Source: Clostridia bacterium
Lineage (GTDB): Bacteria; Bacillota; Clostridia; Oscillospirales; CAG-272
Assembly (NCBI GenBank): GCA_017450965.1
Contig: JAFSSQ010000067.1
Coordinates: forward strand, 1 to 49,014
Reading direction: 5' to 3'
DNA length: 49,014 bases
Part shown: positions 33,222-42,828 of the stretch, in pieces
How positions within the stretch are numbered: the stretch's first letter is position 1
Layout: each line of letters opens with the position of its first letter
The notes under the pieces: generated by a model
Seen by the model: only the letters and a program-made list of their open reading frames with translations
Databases searched by the model: none
What the model was told of the DNA's origin: nothing
Translations under genes and position numbers: made by a program

Positions 33222-34352
33222 ATGAACGATGCCTTTTTAAGAGATATACTTTTTCCTCTCATAAGAGCCGGATTAAGGATATCTGCTGAAACGATTTCGG
33301 AGCCGATAGATTATCCATTGCTGTCTGATGTGGCGGATAAGCAAGCCATCCTTCCTATCATCAGGGAGGGATTATGCGCGATGCAATTGCAGGACGGCGG
33401 AGCGGAAATCATTCAAAAAAAGTGCAAAAACGACATATACTTATTTGCATGCAGAGATTTTGCGCTGAATACCATAGAGGATTGTTTTGAAAAAAACGCA
33501 ATTGAATATGTGTTGCTGAAAGGTTCCGTTTTGCGGGATCTTTATCCGGATCAATGGATGCGCACGAGTTGTGATATTGATGTGCTTGTCAAGGAAGAAA
33601 AACTGGATAAAGCTGTTTCTGCATTACAGAAAGAGACTGATTTCGCATTTCTGAATAAACTATATCATGATGTTTCCATGTCCAGTCCCCCGGTTCATCT
33701 GGAACTCCATTTCAATATAAAAGAGGACATGGATAACATAGACAAACTGTTGACTGACGCATGGAATCATGCTATTCGAAAAGCAGATACGCACCAATAT
33801 GTTTTTACGCCCGAGTTCCAGATTTTCCATGTGATTTCCCACATGTCTTACCATTTCGTTCACGGAGGATTAGGAGTAAGACCGTATTTGGATTTATGGC
33901 TTTTACGAAATAAAACTCAATATGACGAAAAAAAAGTCAGAGATATGTGCGATAAATGCGGTATACTGAAGTTTTACGAAGAATGCTGCAATTTATCGGA
34001 CGTATGGCTAAAAAGAAAGGAACACACAAACATCACGAAAGCTTTAGAGCAATACAGTTTTGAGGGCGGCTTGTTTGGCAATCGTAAAAATGCTTCGATT
34101 GCAATCATGAGAAAAAACAAAGGTATTAAGTATTATTTCACCAGATTGTTTGTCAAAAGACAATCCCTTGAGTTATTATACCCGAAACTTAAAAAGTATC
34201 CGAGGTTACTGCCGTATTATCAAGCAAAAAGATGGATTGATGCAATCGTTCAAAAGCCCGATAAAATAAAAAGAGAAATTAAGATAGTAAAGCACTTAGA
34301 TAAAAAAGAAATAGAAAACTTAAAGGAATTGTTCGATTTTGTCGGTTTGTGA
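33222..34352 (+). CDS. Nucleotidyltransferase-fold protein (PF14907-like)
   Basis: A 376-residue protein of the uncharacterised nucleotidyltransferase family (NTP_transf_5) often found in polysaccharide and secondary-metabolite loci. The polymerase-beta-type site is visible as YVLLKGSVLRDLYPDQW (97-113) followed by RTSCDIDVLV (114-123), where D118 and D120 would bind metal. A helical middle part has FHVISHMSYHFVHGGLGVRP. The activity is unknown; transfer of NMP to a protein or sugar acceptor is possible. ATG 33222 is preferred over an upstream TTG because GGTGAG lies before it. AT-rich. It stops 7 bases before capF. Confidence 0.8.
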   Translation: MNDAFLRDILFPLIRAGLRISAETISEPIDYPLLSDVADKQAILPIIREGLCAMQLQDGGAEIIQKKCKNDIYLFACRDFALNTIEDCFEKNAIEYVLLKGSVLRDLYPDQWMRTSCDIDVLVKEEKLDKAVSALQKETDFAFLNKLYHDVSMSSPPVHLELHFNIKEDMDNIDKLLTDAWNHAIRKADTHQYVFTPEFQIFHVISHMSYHFVHGGLGVRPYLDLWLLRNKTQYDEKKVRDMCDKCGILKFYEECCNLSDVWLKRKEHTNITKALEQYSFEGGLFGNRKNASIAIMRKNKGIKYYFTRLFVKRQSLELLYPKLKKYPRLLPYYQAKRWIDAIVQKPDKIKREIKIVKHLDKKEIENLKELFDFVGL

Positions 34353-34359
34353 GGAATCA

Positions 34360-35559
34360 ATGAATATACTTATTACAGGCGCAAAGGGGTTTGTCGGACG
34401 GAACCTCGCGGAAAACCTGAAAAACGTCCGGGACGGCAAAAACAGAACGCGCCCCGCCCTCCGTATCGACAAGATCTACGAATACGATATCGATTCCTCG
34501 GCGGAAGAGCTCGACGCTTACTGCAAAGACTGCGATTTCGTGTTCCATCTGGCCGGCGTCAACCGCCCGAAAGACCCGAAGGAGTTTTATGAGGGCAACT
34601 TCGGTTTTGCTTCCACGCTTCTTCGCACGCTCAAAAAGCACAACAACAAATGCCCCGTTATGCTCAGCTCATCCATCCAGGCGACGCTGCAGGGGCGCTT
34701 CGGCGCGTCCGAATACGGACTTTCCAAAAAAGCGGGAGAAGACCTCTTTTTCGACTACGCCGCAGAAACCGGCGCAAAGGCGCTCGTTTACCGCTTCCCG
34801 AACCTTGTCGGCAAATGGGTGCGTCCGAACTACAACAGCGCCGTCGGGACCTTTTGCCACAATATCGCAAACGACCTGCCGATCACGGTCAACGATCCGT
34901 CGGTCGAGCTTGAAATGCTCTTCATCGACGACCTGATCGACGAGATGTTCGACGCGCTGGAAGGGAAGGAGCACCGCTGCGAGTTCGACGGCGTCCGGAC
35001 CGTCCTCACGGAAAACGGCAGATACTGCGCCGCGCCGATCACGCATAAAGCCACGCTCGGGCGGATCGTCGGGCTGCTTCGCGCTTTTCACGACCAGCCG
35101 CAGACGCTTCTTATGCCCGCTATTCCGGACGGCAGCTTTGAGAAAAAGCTGTATTCGATGTATCTTTCCTATCTGCCGAAAGAAAAAGTCGCGTTCGATC
35201 TGAAAATGAACGCTGACGACAGGGGCTCGTTCACCGAGCTTCTGAAAACGGCCGATCACGGGCAATTCAGCGTCAATATCAGCAAGCCCGGGATCACCAA
35301 GGGCCAGCACTGGCACAACAGCAAATGGGAGTTCTTTATCGTCGTATCCGGGCACGGACTCATTCAGGAGCGCAAGATCGGCACGGATGAAGTCATCGAG
35401 TTCGAGGTCACGGGCGAACGCATCCGGGCCGTCCATATGCTGCCGGGATACGTACATAACATCATCAATCTCTCTGAAACGGAGAACCTTGTGACTCTCA
35501 TGTGGGCGAACGAGATCTTCGATCCGAATCGGCCGGATACGTTCGGAGAAAAAGTTTGA
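34360..35559 (+). CDS. capF: UDP-L-FucNAc pathway reductase CapF/FnlB/WbjC
   Basis: A 399-residue bifunctional enzyme. The N-terminal SDR domain (residues 1 to about 245) has NILITGAKGFVGRNLAENL and SEYGLSKKAGE (Tyr-x3-Lys). The C-terminal cupin domain (about 270-399) has DDRGSFTELLKTADHGQFSV, GQHWHNSKWEFFIVVSGHG and HMLPGYVHNIINLSE, with the metal-binding histidines. CapF epimerises and reduces the CapE product to UDP-6-deoxy-L-talose-type HexNAc for CapG. The gene returns to the GC-rich composition of the right part of the locus and marks the cassette edge. GAGG lies before the ATG. Confidence 0.94.
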   Translation: MNILITGAKGFVGRNLAENLKNVRDGKNRTRPALRIDKIYEYDIDSSAEELDAYCKDCDFVFHLAGVNRPKDPKEFYEGNFGFASTLLRTLKKHNNKCPVMLSSSIQATLQGRFGASEYGLSKKAGEDLFFDYAAETGAKALVYRFPNLVGKWVRPNYNSAVGTFCHNIANDLPITVNDPSVELEMLFIDDLIDEMFDALEGKEHRCEFDGVRTVLTENGRYCAAPITHKATLGRIVGLLRAFHDQPQTLLMPAIPDGSFEKKLYSMYLSYLPKEKVAFDLKMNADDRGSFTELLKTADHGQFSVNISKPGITKGQHWHNSKWEFFIVVSGHGLIQERKIGTDEVIEFEVTGERIRAVHMLPGYVHNIINLSETENLVTLMWANEIFDPNRPDTFGEKV

Positions 35560-35620
35560 GAAGCCGCAGATTGAAAAACGCGGGTTCGATGCGTGAAATG
35601 ATTGAAAAAGGGAGTTTGCT

Positions 35621-36508
35621 ATGAAAGGGATTATTTTAGCGGGAGGAGCCGGCACGCGGCTCTACCCGCTTACGATGGTAACGTCAAAACAGCTTTTGCC
35701 AGTTTACGATAAACCGATGATCTATTATCCGCTTTCCACTTTAATGCTTGCGGGAATCCAGGATATTCTGATCATTTCAACGCCGGACGACACGCCGAAG
35801 TTCGAAAAACTGCTGGGGGACGGAAATCAGTTCGGCATCAAACTGTCGTATTGCGTTCAGCCTTCTCCGGACGGACTTGCGCAGGCTTTTCTTCTCGGCG
35901 AGGAGTTTATCGGCGGCGACGCGTGCGCCATGGTACTCGGCGACAACATTTTCTACGGGAACGGTTTTCGCCGCATTCTCCATACCGCCGCGGACAACGC
36001 CGAGTGCGGCAAACGCGCGACGGTGTTCGGGTACTACGTGAACGATCCCGAGCGCTTCGGCGTCGTGGCGTTTGACGAGAACGGCAAAGCGACGAGCATT
36101 GAGGAAAAACCGAAGGAACCGAAGTCGAGTTACGCCGTGACCGGCCTGTATTTCTATCCGGCCGGCGTTTCGGCCCGCGCCGGTCAGGTGAAGCCGTCCG
36201 CGCGCGGCGAGCTGGAAATCACGACGCTCAACGGGATGTATCTGAACGACGATCTTCTTGACGTTCAGTTGCTCGGGCGCGGGTTCGCGTGGCTGGACAC
36301 CGGAACGATGGACAGCTTGGTGGAGGCCGCCGAGTTCGTGCAGACGATCTCAAAGCGCCAGGGGATCACCATATCCGCGCCGGAGGAGATCGCTTACGTA
36401 AACGGATGGATCGACAGGGATGAGCTGACGCGCTCGGCCGATCGCTACGGCAAATCGCCGTACGGCGCGCATTTGAAAGCGGTTGCGGAAGGAAAGGTCA
36501 GATACTGA
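35621..36508 (+). CDS. rmlA: Glucose-1-phosphate thymidylyltransferase
   Basis: A 295-residue enzyme making dTDP-glucose from dTTP and glucose-1-phosphate, the first step of dTDP-L-rhamnose synthesis. It has the nucleotide loop [63 protein letters not shown] and [19 protein letters not shown]. The length is normal. It shares one base with rmlC. A 61-base gap after capF contains no clear promoter, so it probably belongs to the same transcript. Confidence 0.97.
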   Translation: MKGIILAGGAGTRLYPLTMVTSKQLLPVYDKPMIYYPLSTLMLAGIQDILIISTPDDTPKFEKLLGDGNQFGIKLSYCVQPSPDGLAQAFLLGEEFIGGDACAMVLGDNIFYGNGFRRILHTAADNAECGKRATVFGYYVNDPERFGVVAFDENGKATSIEEKPKEPKSSYAVTGLYFYPAGVSARAGQVKPSARGELEITTLNGMYLNDDLLDVQLLGRGFAWLDTGTMDSLVEAAEFVQTISKRQGITISAPEEIAYVNGWIDRDELTRSADRYGKSPYGAHLKAVAEGKVRY

Positions 36509-37059
36509 TGAGTAATTTTACTTTTACCGAAACAAAAATCAAAGGCGTGTATCTGATCGACGTCAAGACCTACGGCGATCATCGCGGCTATTTCATGGAA
36601 ACCTACAAAGAATCCGATTTTGCGGAAGCCGGACTTCGCTGTCGCTTCGTTCAGGATAATCAGTCCAGTTCCCGCAAGGGCGTTCTTCGCGGTCTTCATT
36701 TTCAGAAGACGCACCCCCAGGCAAAGCTCGTGCGTGTGATCAAGGGCGAAGTGTTCGACGTGGCCGTGGATCTGCGCAAAAACAGCGCCACGTACGGTCA
36801 ATGGATCGGCGTACTGCTCTCGGAAGAGAACAAGAGACAGTTTATGATCCCGCGCGGCTTTGCTCACGGCTTTGTCGTTGTTTCCGATTACGCCGAATTC
36901 GCTTATAAATGCGATGAGATCTATCATCCCGAGGATGAAGGCGGCATCATCTGGAACGATCCCGATATCGGGATCGAATGGCCGGACGTCGGCGAGTTCA
37001 TCTTAAGCGAAAAAGATAAAAAGAATCCCACTCTTGCCGAAAGCAAGACGGCCTTTTGA
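36508..37059 (+). CDS. rmlC: dTDP-4-dehydrorhamnose 3,5-epimerase
   Basis: A 183-residue cupin epimerase. It shows GDHRGYFMETYKESDF, QDNQSSSRKGVLRGLHFQ with catalytic H64, KGEVFDVAVDLRKNS, and IPRGFAHGFVV. It converts dTDP-4-keto-6-deoxyglucose to dTDP-4-keto-rhamnose in the cytoplasm. Its start codon shares one base with the rmlA stop (TGATG). The gene order here is rmlA-C-B-D. Confidence 0.96.
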   Translation: MSNFTFTETKIKGVYLIDVKTYGDHRGYFMETYKESDFAEAGLRCRFVQDNQSSSRKGVLRGLHFQKTHPQAKLVRVIKGEVFDVAVDLRKNSATYGQWIGVLLSEENKRQFMIPRGFAHGFVVVSDYAEFAYKCDEIYHPEDEGGIIWNDPDIGIEWPDVGEFILSEKDKKNPTLAESKTAF

Positions 37060-37069
37060 GGTGAAAGCT

Positions 37070-38089
37070 ATGACCGTACTCGTCACCGGCGGCGCCGGAT
37101 TTATCGGATCGAATTTTATATTCCACATGCAAAAGGCGCACCCGGACTACCGGATCGTGTGCCTGGATAAGCTGACCTACGCGGGCAATCTGTCCACGCT
37201 GAGGAGCGTCATGGATCAGCCGGGCTTTCGCTTCGTGAAGCTCGATATCTGCGACAGGGAAGGCGTTTACAAGCTGTTTGAGGAAGAAAAGCCGGACGCC
37301 GTCGTCAACTTTGCGGCGGAAAGTCACGTGGATCGCAGCATCGAGGACCCCTCGGTCTTCCTGCAGACAAACATCATCGGCACGAGCGTTCTGATGGACG
37401 CTTGCCGGAAGTACGGGATCACGCGTTATCATCAGGTTTCGACCGACGAGGTCTACGGCGATCTGCCGCTCGACCGGCCGGATCTGTTCTTCACCGAGGA
37501 AACGCCGATCCACACGTCCAGCCCGTACAGCAGCAGCAAGGCGGGCGCGGACCTGCTCGTTATGGCGTACCATCGCACGTTTGGATTGCCCGTGACCATC
37601 AGCCGCTGCTCCAACAACTACGGGCCCTATCACTTTCCGGAGAAGCTGATCCCGCTGATGATCGCCAACGCACTCGCGGACAAGCCGCTTCCTGTTTACG
37701 GCGAGGGCGTCAACGTCCGCGACTGGCTTTACGTCGAGGATCACTGCAAGGCGATCGACCTGATCCTTCACAAAGGCAGAGTCGGCGAGGTCTACAACGT
37801 CGGCGGGCATAACGAGATGCGCAACATCGATATCGTCAAGCTCATCTGCAAGGAACTCGGCAAGCCGGAATCTCTTATCACGCACGTTACCGACCGCAAG
37901 GGGCACGATATGCGATATGCGATCGACCCGACGAAGATCCATAACGAGCTCGGCTGGCTGCCGGAGACGAAGTTCGAGGACGGGATCAGGAAAACGATCC
38001 GGTGGTATCTCGAAAACCGGGATTGGTGGGAAGAGATCATCTCGGGCGAGTACCAAAACTATTATGCTGAAATGTACGGGAACAGATGA
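37070..38089 (+). CDS. rmlB: dTDP-glucose 4,6-dehydratase
   Basis: A 339-residue extended SDR: VTGGAGFIGSNF at the N-terminus, KLTYAGNLSTL, NFAAESHVDRSIEDP, QVSTDEVYGDL with the Asp-Glu catalytic pair, SPYSSSKAGADLLVMAYHRT with Tyr-x3-Lys, and SRCSNNYGPYHFPEKLIPL. It acts second in the pathway although its gene is third. ATG 37070 has GAGGTG upstream; a 12-codon longer frame overlaps rmlC and is rejected. The end overlaps rmlD by 4 bases. Confidence 0.97.
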   Translation: MTVLVTGGAGFIGSNFIFHMQKAHPDYRIVCLDKLTYAGNLSTLRSVMDQPGFRFVKLDICDREGVYKLFEEEKPDAVVNFAAESHVDRSIEDPSVFLQTNIIGTSVLMDACRKYGITRYHQVSTDEVYGDLPLDRPDLFFTEETPIHTSSPYSSSKAGADLLVMAYHRTFGLPVTISRCSNNYGPYHFPEKLIPLMIANALADKPLPVYGEGVNVRDWLYVEDHCKAIDLILHKGRVGEVYNVGGHNEMRNIDIVKLICKELGKPESLITHVTDRKGHDMRYAIDPTKIHNELGWLPETKFEDGIRKTIRWYLENRDWWEEIISGEYQNYYAEMYGNR

Positions 38090-39003
38090 TGACGGTATTT
38101 GTTACGGGAGTCAACGGCCAACTCGGACACGACGTCGTCAACGAACTGGTGAAACGGGGCTTTGATGCGGTCGGTTCCGATATACAAGGAGCGTACGCCG
38201 GCGCGGACGACGGCTCGGCGGGTTCGGCCGCGCCTTACGTTCCGCTGGATATCACCGATGAAGCGGCCGTCGGGAAGACGCTTGACCGCGTCCGGCCGGA
38301 CGCGATCATCCACTGCGCCGCGTGGACTGCCGTTGACGCCGCGGAGGAAGAAGAAAACGCGCCGAAGGTTTTTGCGGTGAACGCGGCGGGAACCGAACAC
38401 GTTGCGAAAGCCGCCAAAGCGATTGACGCAAAGCTCCTCTATATTAGTACCGATTACGTGTTTGACGGAACGGGGACAAGCCCCCGGGAGCCGGATGATA
38501 AGAGCTTTGCGCCCCTAAACGTTTACGGCAAAAGCAAACTGGAAGGGGAGTTTGCCGTAACCCGGAATACCGAAAAGTTTTTCATCGTGCGGATTGCGTG
38601 GGTGTTCGGGCTCAACGGCAAGAACTTCATCCAAACCATGATCCGCGTCGGAAAAACGCACGATACCGTGCGCGTCGTCAACGATCAGATCGGCACGCCT
38701 ACCTATACTTTGGATCTTTCCGGACTTCTCGTCGATATGATCGAAACGGAACGGTACGGCTTCTATCACGCGACGAACGAGGGCGGATACGTCAGCTGGT
38801 ATGACTTTTGCCGGGAGATCTACAGGCAATACGGGTTAACGACAAAAGTCGTTCCGGTCACGACGGCGGAATACGGGCAATCAAAAGCCGCCAGACCGGA
38901 AAACTCCCGGCTCTCAAAAGCCAAACTGCTCCAAAAGGGATTTGAACCGCTGCCGGATTGGCGCGACGCATTAAAAAGATACTTGCGGGAGGCAGATCTT
39001 TAG
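38086..39003 (+). CDS. rmlD: dTDP-4-dehydrorhamnose reductase
   Basis: A 305-residue SDR that completes dTDP-L-rhamnose. It has MTVFVTGVNGQLGHDVVNEL, CAAWTAVDAAEEEENAPKVF, YISTDYVFDGTG, NVYGKSKLEGEFAV with Tyr-x3-Lys, and RIAWVFGLNGKNFIQTM. Two ATG codons in tandem (38086, 38089) overlap the rmlB stop; the first gives the usual ATGA coupling. It stops one base before wecB. Confidence 0.96.
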   Translation: MMTVFVTGVNGQLGHDVVNELVKRGFDAVGSDIQGAYAGADDGSAGSAAPYVPLDITDEAAVGKTLDRVRPDAIIHCAAWTAVDAAEEEENAPKVFAVNAAGTEHVAKAAKAIDAKLLYISTDYVFDGTGTSPREPDDKSFAPLNVYGKSKLEGEFAVTRNTEKFFIVRIAWVFGLNGKNFIQTMIRVGKTHDTVRVVNDQIGTPTYTLDLSGLLVDMIETERYGFYHATNEGGYVSWYDFCREIYRQYGLTTKVVPVTTAEYGQSKAARPENSRLSKAKLLQKGFEPLPDWRDALKRYLREADL

Positions 39004-39004
39004 T

Positions 39005-40129
39005 ATGAAAAAAATTATGCTCGTCTTCGGCACGAGGCCGGAAGCTATCAAAATGTGCCCCCTCGTGAATGAATTGAAGACCAGGAAGGGACTTCAGACC
39101 GTCGTCTGCGTCACGGCGCAGCACCGCCAGATGCTCGACCAGGTCCTGGCGACCTTTGACGTAGTACCGGATTACGATCTGAATATCATGAAGGACCGTC
39201 AGACCCTTTTTGATATTACGACGAATATTCTGAACGGGATCAAGACCGTTCTGGAGAAAGAAAAACCGGACGTCGTGCTGGTCCACGGCGATACCTCGAC
39301 GACCTTTGTGACCGCGCTGGCCTGCTTCTATCTGCAGATCCCGGTCGGGCACGTCGAGGCGGGACTGCGCACCTATCACATCTACAGCCCCTATCCCGAG
39401 GAGTTCAACCGCCAGGCGGTCGGCATCGTCAGCCGGTATAACTTTGCGCCGACGCGCCTTTCCGCCGATAATCTCCTGCGGGAAGGGAAGGATCCTTCCA
39501 CGATCTTCGTTACCGGCAACACCGTGATCGACGCGATGCAGCACACCGTCCGCGCCGACTACACCCACCCGGAACTGGACTGGGTGGGCGACGGGAAGCT
39601 GATCTTCATCACGGCGCACCGCCGCGAAAACCTCGGGGAGCCGATGCACCATATGTTCCGCGCCATCCGGCGGGTGCTGGACGAACACCCCGAGTGCAAG
39701 GCGGTCTATCCTATCCATATGAATCCCGTTGTGCGCCAGGCCGCCGACGAGGAGCTCGGCGACTGCAAACAGATCCATATCATCGAGCCGATCGAGGTGT
39801 TCGACTGCCACAATTTTGAGGCGCGGTGCCATCTCTGTCTGACCGACAGCGGCGGGATCCAGGAAGAATGTCCGTCCTACGGCAAGCCGGTGCTCGTGAT
39901 GCGCGATACCACCGAGCGGCCGGAAGGCGTGACGGCGGGAACGCTCCGCCTGGTCGGAACGAAGGAAGAGGTCATCTACCGCAACTTCAAAGAATTGCTC
40001 GAGGATCCGGAAGCGTACGCGAAGATGTCGCGCGCCTGCAACCCCTATGGGGACGGACACGCCTGCAAGCGGATCGCGGATATTCTGGAGACCGGCGCAT
40101 ACGAGCCGTGGGAAGCAAAGTCTGTTTAA
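39005..40129 (+). CDS. wecB: UDP-N-acetylglucosamine 2-epimerase (non-hydrolysing)
   Basis: A 374-residue enzyme interconverting UDP-GlcNAc and UDP-ManNAc. It shows FGTRPEAIKMCPLV (8-21), VHGDTSTTFVTAL (93-105), HVEAGLRTYHIYSPYPEEFN (116-135), ITAHRRENLGEPM and LTDSGGIQEECPSYGKPVLV. It supplies the substrate of the WecC-type dehydrogenase at 19561, completing UDP-ManNAcA within the locus. The LRT motif separates it from the CapG paralogue at 32031. It is the last gene of the polysaccharide locus. No terminator is visible in the 36 bases before the next gene, so read-through into the redox operon is possible. Confidence 0.95.
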   Translation: MKKIMLVFGTRPEAIKMCPLVNELKTRKGLQTVVCVTAQHRQMLDQVLATFDVVPDYDLNIMKDRQTLFDITTNILNGIKTVLEKEKPDVVLVHGDTSTTFVTALACFYLQIPVGHVEAGLRTYHIYSPYPEEFNRQAVGIVSRYNFAPTRLSADNLLREGKDPSTIFVTGNTVIDAMQHTVRADYTHPELDWVGDGKLIFITAHRRENLGEPMHHMFRAIRRVLDEHPECKAVYPIHMNPVVRQAADEELGDCKQIHIIEPIEVFDCHNFEARCHLCLTDSGGIQEECPSYGKPVLVMRDTTERPEGVTAGTLRLVGTKEEVIYRNFKELLEDPEAYAKMSRACNPYGDGHACKRIADILETGAYEPWEAKSV

Positions 40130-40165
40130 GAAAAAGGCGATAAGACTGTACGAAACGGAGGTATT

Positions 40166-41596
40166 ATGTACGATATTCTGATCATCGGGGGAGGCGTCGT
40201 CGGCGCGCTGTGCGCACAAGCGTTTTCCGGGTACGGCGTGTCCGTGCGGGTGCTGGAGGCGCAGAGCGACGTCGCCATGGGCGCGTCGGGTGCGAACAGC
40301 GGGATCGTCCACGCCGGTTTTGACGCAAAGCCGGGCTCCCTCAAGGCGCGTTTCAACGTGGAGGGCGCCCGCCTTATGCCCGCGCTCTGCGCGCGGCTCG
40401 GCGTGAAATACGTGAACAACGGCTCCCTCGTCGTCGGTTTTCCCGGGGACGAGGGGTCTATCCGTGCGCTTTACGAGCGCGGAAAAGAGAACGGCGTCGC
40501 TCCGCTGGAGATCCTCGACGCCGCCCGGCTGCACGAGCTGGAGCCGAACGTCTCTCCCGAGGCGACGGTCGCCTTATACGCGCCCTCCGCCGGGATCGTC
40601 TGCCCTTACTCGCTGACGATCGCCGCGCTCGGCTTGGCGATGGACAACGGCGCGGAGCTCTCGCTTGATTTCCGGGTGGACCGGATCGAGGACCGGGGGG
40701 ATCATATCCGCGTGTTCTCCGGCGAGCGCTTCTTTGACGGGCGGTATCTCGTCAACTGCGCCGGGCTGTACGCCGACGGGGTCGCCGCGATGGCGGGCGA
40801 CGACTCGGTGAAGATCACGCCCCGCAGCGGGGAATACCTCCTGCTCGACCGGCGCTGCGGCAAAACGGTCTCCCGCACGATCTTCGTCGCGCCCACAAAG
40901 ATGGGCAAAGGGATCCTCGTCTCGCCGACGGCGGACGGCAATCTGATCCTCGGGCCGACCTCCCTTGATATCGAAGACAAAGAAGACAAGCGCACCACCT
41001 CCGAGGGGCTTGCCCGCGTCCTCGACGGAGCAAAACGTTCGGTCCCCGGCGTTCCCTCCGCCGTGATCACCTCCTTTACCGGTCTGCGCGCCGTCGGCAA
41101 CACCGGCGACTTCATCATCAAAAAGAGCGCGCCGCGGATGCTGACCTTTGCGGGGATCGAATCCCCGGGCCTTACCTCCGCGCCCGCGCTGGCGAAATAC
41201 GCGGAGGAAACGCTCCGCGCCGAGGGGATCCTCACGGAAAAGAAAAAAGACGCCGTCTCCGTCCGCCGTCCCGCCCGTTTTATGGCGGAGCTTTCCGCCG
41301 CGGAGAAGGACGCGTGGATCAAAAAGGATCCCGCCTACGGCAGGATCGTCTGCCGCTGCGAGGAAGTGACCGAGGGCGAGATCCGCGACGCGCTCCGGGA
41401 GAACCCCGTCCCCCGCACGCTCGACGGGATCAAGCGCCGCGTCCGCGCGGGGATGGGACGCTGCCAGGGGGGCTTTTGCTCGCCCGTGGTGATGCGGATG
41501 ATCTCCGACGAGCTCGGGATCCCGTTTTCCGACGTGACCAAACGCGGGCCGGGCTCCCCCCTGACCTTCGGCAAAACGAAAGGAGAAGACCGATGA
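40166..41596 (+). CDS. GlpA-like FAD-dependent oxidoreductase with BFD-type [2Fe-2S] domain
   Basis: A 476-residue enzyme of the DAO/GlpA group, as found in anaerobic-type glycerol-3-phosphate dehydrogenase operons of Bacillota. It has the FAD motif ILIIGGGVVGALCAQAF, GASGANSGIVHAGFDAKPGS, then GNTGDFIIKKSAPRMLTFAG near the end of the catalytic domain. The C-terminal BFD domain carries C396-x-C398 and C433-x4-C438 (VCRCEEVTEGEI, GMGRCQGGFC), which would bind a [2Fe-2S] cluster. GGAGG precedes the ATG. It overlaps the next gene by 4 bases. The substrate is probably glycerol-3-phosphate or a related 2-hydroxyacid; no glpK or glpF is present nearby to prove it. Confidence 0.88.
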   Translation: MYDILIIGGGVVGALCAQAFSGYGVSVRVLEAQSDVAMGASGANSGIVHAGFDAKPGSLKARFNVEGARLMPALCARLGVKYVNNGSLVVGFPGDEGSIRALYERGKENGVAPLEILDAARLHELEPNVSPEATVALYAPSAGIVCPYSLTIAALGLAMDNGAELSLDFRVDRIEDRGDHIRVFSGERFFDGRYLVNCAGLYADGVAAMAGDDSVKITPRSGEYLLLDRRCGKTVSRTIFVAPTKMGKGILVSPTADGNLILGPTSLDIEDKEDKRTTSEGLARVLDGAKRSVPGVPSAVITSFTGLRAVGNTGDFIIKKSAPRMLTFAGIESPGLTSAPALAKYAEETLRAEGILTEKKKDAVSVRRPARFMAELSAAEKDAWIKKDPAYGRIVCRCEEVTEGEIRDALRENPVPRTLDGIKRRVRAGMGRCQGGFCSPVVMRMISDELGIPFSDVTKRGPGSPLTFGKTKGEDR

Positions 41597-42828
41597 AAGA
41601 GCGTTCCGTTCTGATCGTCGGCGGAGGCCCCGCCGGCCTTGCCGCCGCGGTCGCCGCCTACGACGCGGGCGTCCGGGACGTCCTGATCGTCGAGCGCGAC
41701 TCCCGCGTGGGCGGGATCCTCAAGCAGTGCATCCACCCCGGCTTCGGCCTGCACCGCTTCGGCTGCGAGCTGACCGGGCCGGAATACGCCGAGCGGTACG
41801 CCGAAGAGGTACGGCGGCGCGGGATCGAGGTGCGGACCGGGACCTTTGTGACCGGCGTTACGCCCGAGCGCGTCGTTACCCTGCAGAGCAGGGAAGGGAT
41901 CGAGGAGATCCGCGCCGGCGCCGTCGTGCTGGCGATGGGCTGCCGCGAGCGGCCCCGCGGCGCGCTGAACATCCCCGGCACCCGCCCCGCCGGCATCTAC
42001 ACCGCGGGAACGGCGCAGCGCCTGATCAACGTGGAGGGGTACCTGCCCGGGCGGCGCGTCGTGATCCTCGGCTCCGGCGATATCGGACTGATCACCGCCC
42101 GCCGTATGACGCTGGAGGGCGCAAAGGTCCTTGCCGTCTGCGAGCTGCTCCCCTATTCCGGCGGACTTGCCCGCAATATCGAACAATGCCTCAACGACTT
42201 CGATATCCCCCTCCTGCTCTCCCACACCGTAACGGAGATCCACGGAAAAGAACGGCTGACCGGCGTTACCGTTTCGTCGGTGGACGAAAACCGCCGCCCG
42301 ATCCCGGGCACCGAGCGGTTCTTTGACTGCGATACGCTGCTGCTCTCGGTCGGCCTGATCCCCGAAAACGAACTGACCGAAAAGCTCGGTCTCCCGCTTG
42401 ACCGCCGCACCGGCGGCGCCGCGGTGGATACCGACCGCCAGACCGCGATCCCCGGCGTGTTCGCCTGCGGGAACGTCCTGCACGTCCACGACCTCGTCGA
42501 CTACGTTTCCGGCGAGGCGGAGCTGGCGGGCAAAGCCGCCGCCGCGTTCGCGAAGGGCGAGCTTGCCGCGGGGGAGGAGCTCGCCGTCACGGCGGGCGCC
42601 GGGATCCGCTATACCGTCCCGCAGCGGGTCCGCCGTGGGGAAACGGCGGAAATCTACTTCCGCTTCAGCGACGTCAGCCGCAAGGTCGAGGTCTACGCCG
42701 AAGCGGACGGAACGCCCCTCGCCGTGAAAAAACTTCTGCGCGCCGCCCCCGGCGAGATGCAGAAGCTGAAGGTTTCCGTCCCCGCCGACTCTGCAAATCT
42801 GACGATCAAAATGAGGCCGCAAGCATGA
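41593..42828 (+). CDS. NAD(P)/FAD-dependent oxidoreductase (GlpB-partner type)
   Basis: A 411-residue pyridine-nucleotide-disulfide-type flavoprotein. It has VLIVGGGPAGLAAAVAAYDA for FAD, RVGGILKQCIHPGFGLHRFG with a cysteine characteristic of this subfamily, MGCRERPRGALNIPGTRPAG, VVILGSGDIGLITARRMTLE as second dinucleotide loop, and TAIPGVFACGNVLHVHDLVD near the end. It is the usual middle gene of the GlpA-type / FAD / DUF1667 triad and probably passes electrons from the GlpA-like subunit. The start overlaps the previous stop (ATGA); longer frames upstream are only the other reading frame of 40166. Confidence 0.9.
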   Translation: MKERSVLIVGGGPAGLAAAVAAYDAGVRDVLIVERDSRVGGILKQCIHPGFGLHRFGCELTGPEYAERYAEEVRRRGIEVRTGTFVTGVTPERVVTLQSREGIEEIRAGAVVLAMGCRERPRGALNIPGTRPAGIYTAGTAQRLINVEGYLPGRRVVILGSGDIGLITARRMTLEGAKVLAVCELLPYSGGLARNIEQCLNDFDIPLLLSHTVTEIHGKERLTGVTVSSVDENRRPIPGTERFFDCDTLLLSVGLIPENELTEKLGLPLDRRTGGAAVDTDRQTAIPGVFACGNVLHVHDLVDYVSGEAELAGKAAAAFAKGELAAGEELAVTAGAGIRYTVPQRVRRGETAEIYFRFSDVSRKVEVYAEADGTPLAVKKLLRAAPGEMQKLKVSVPADSANLTIKMRPQA

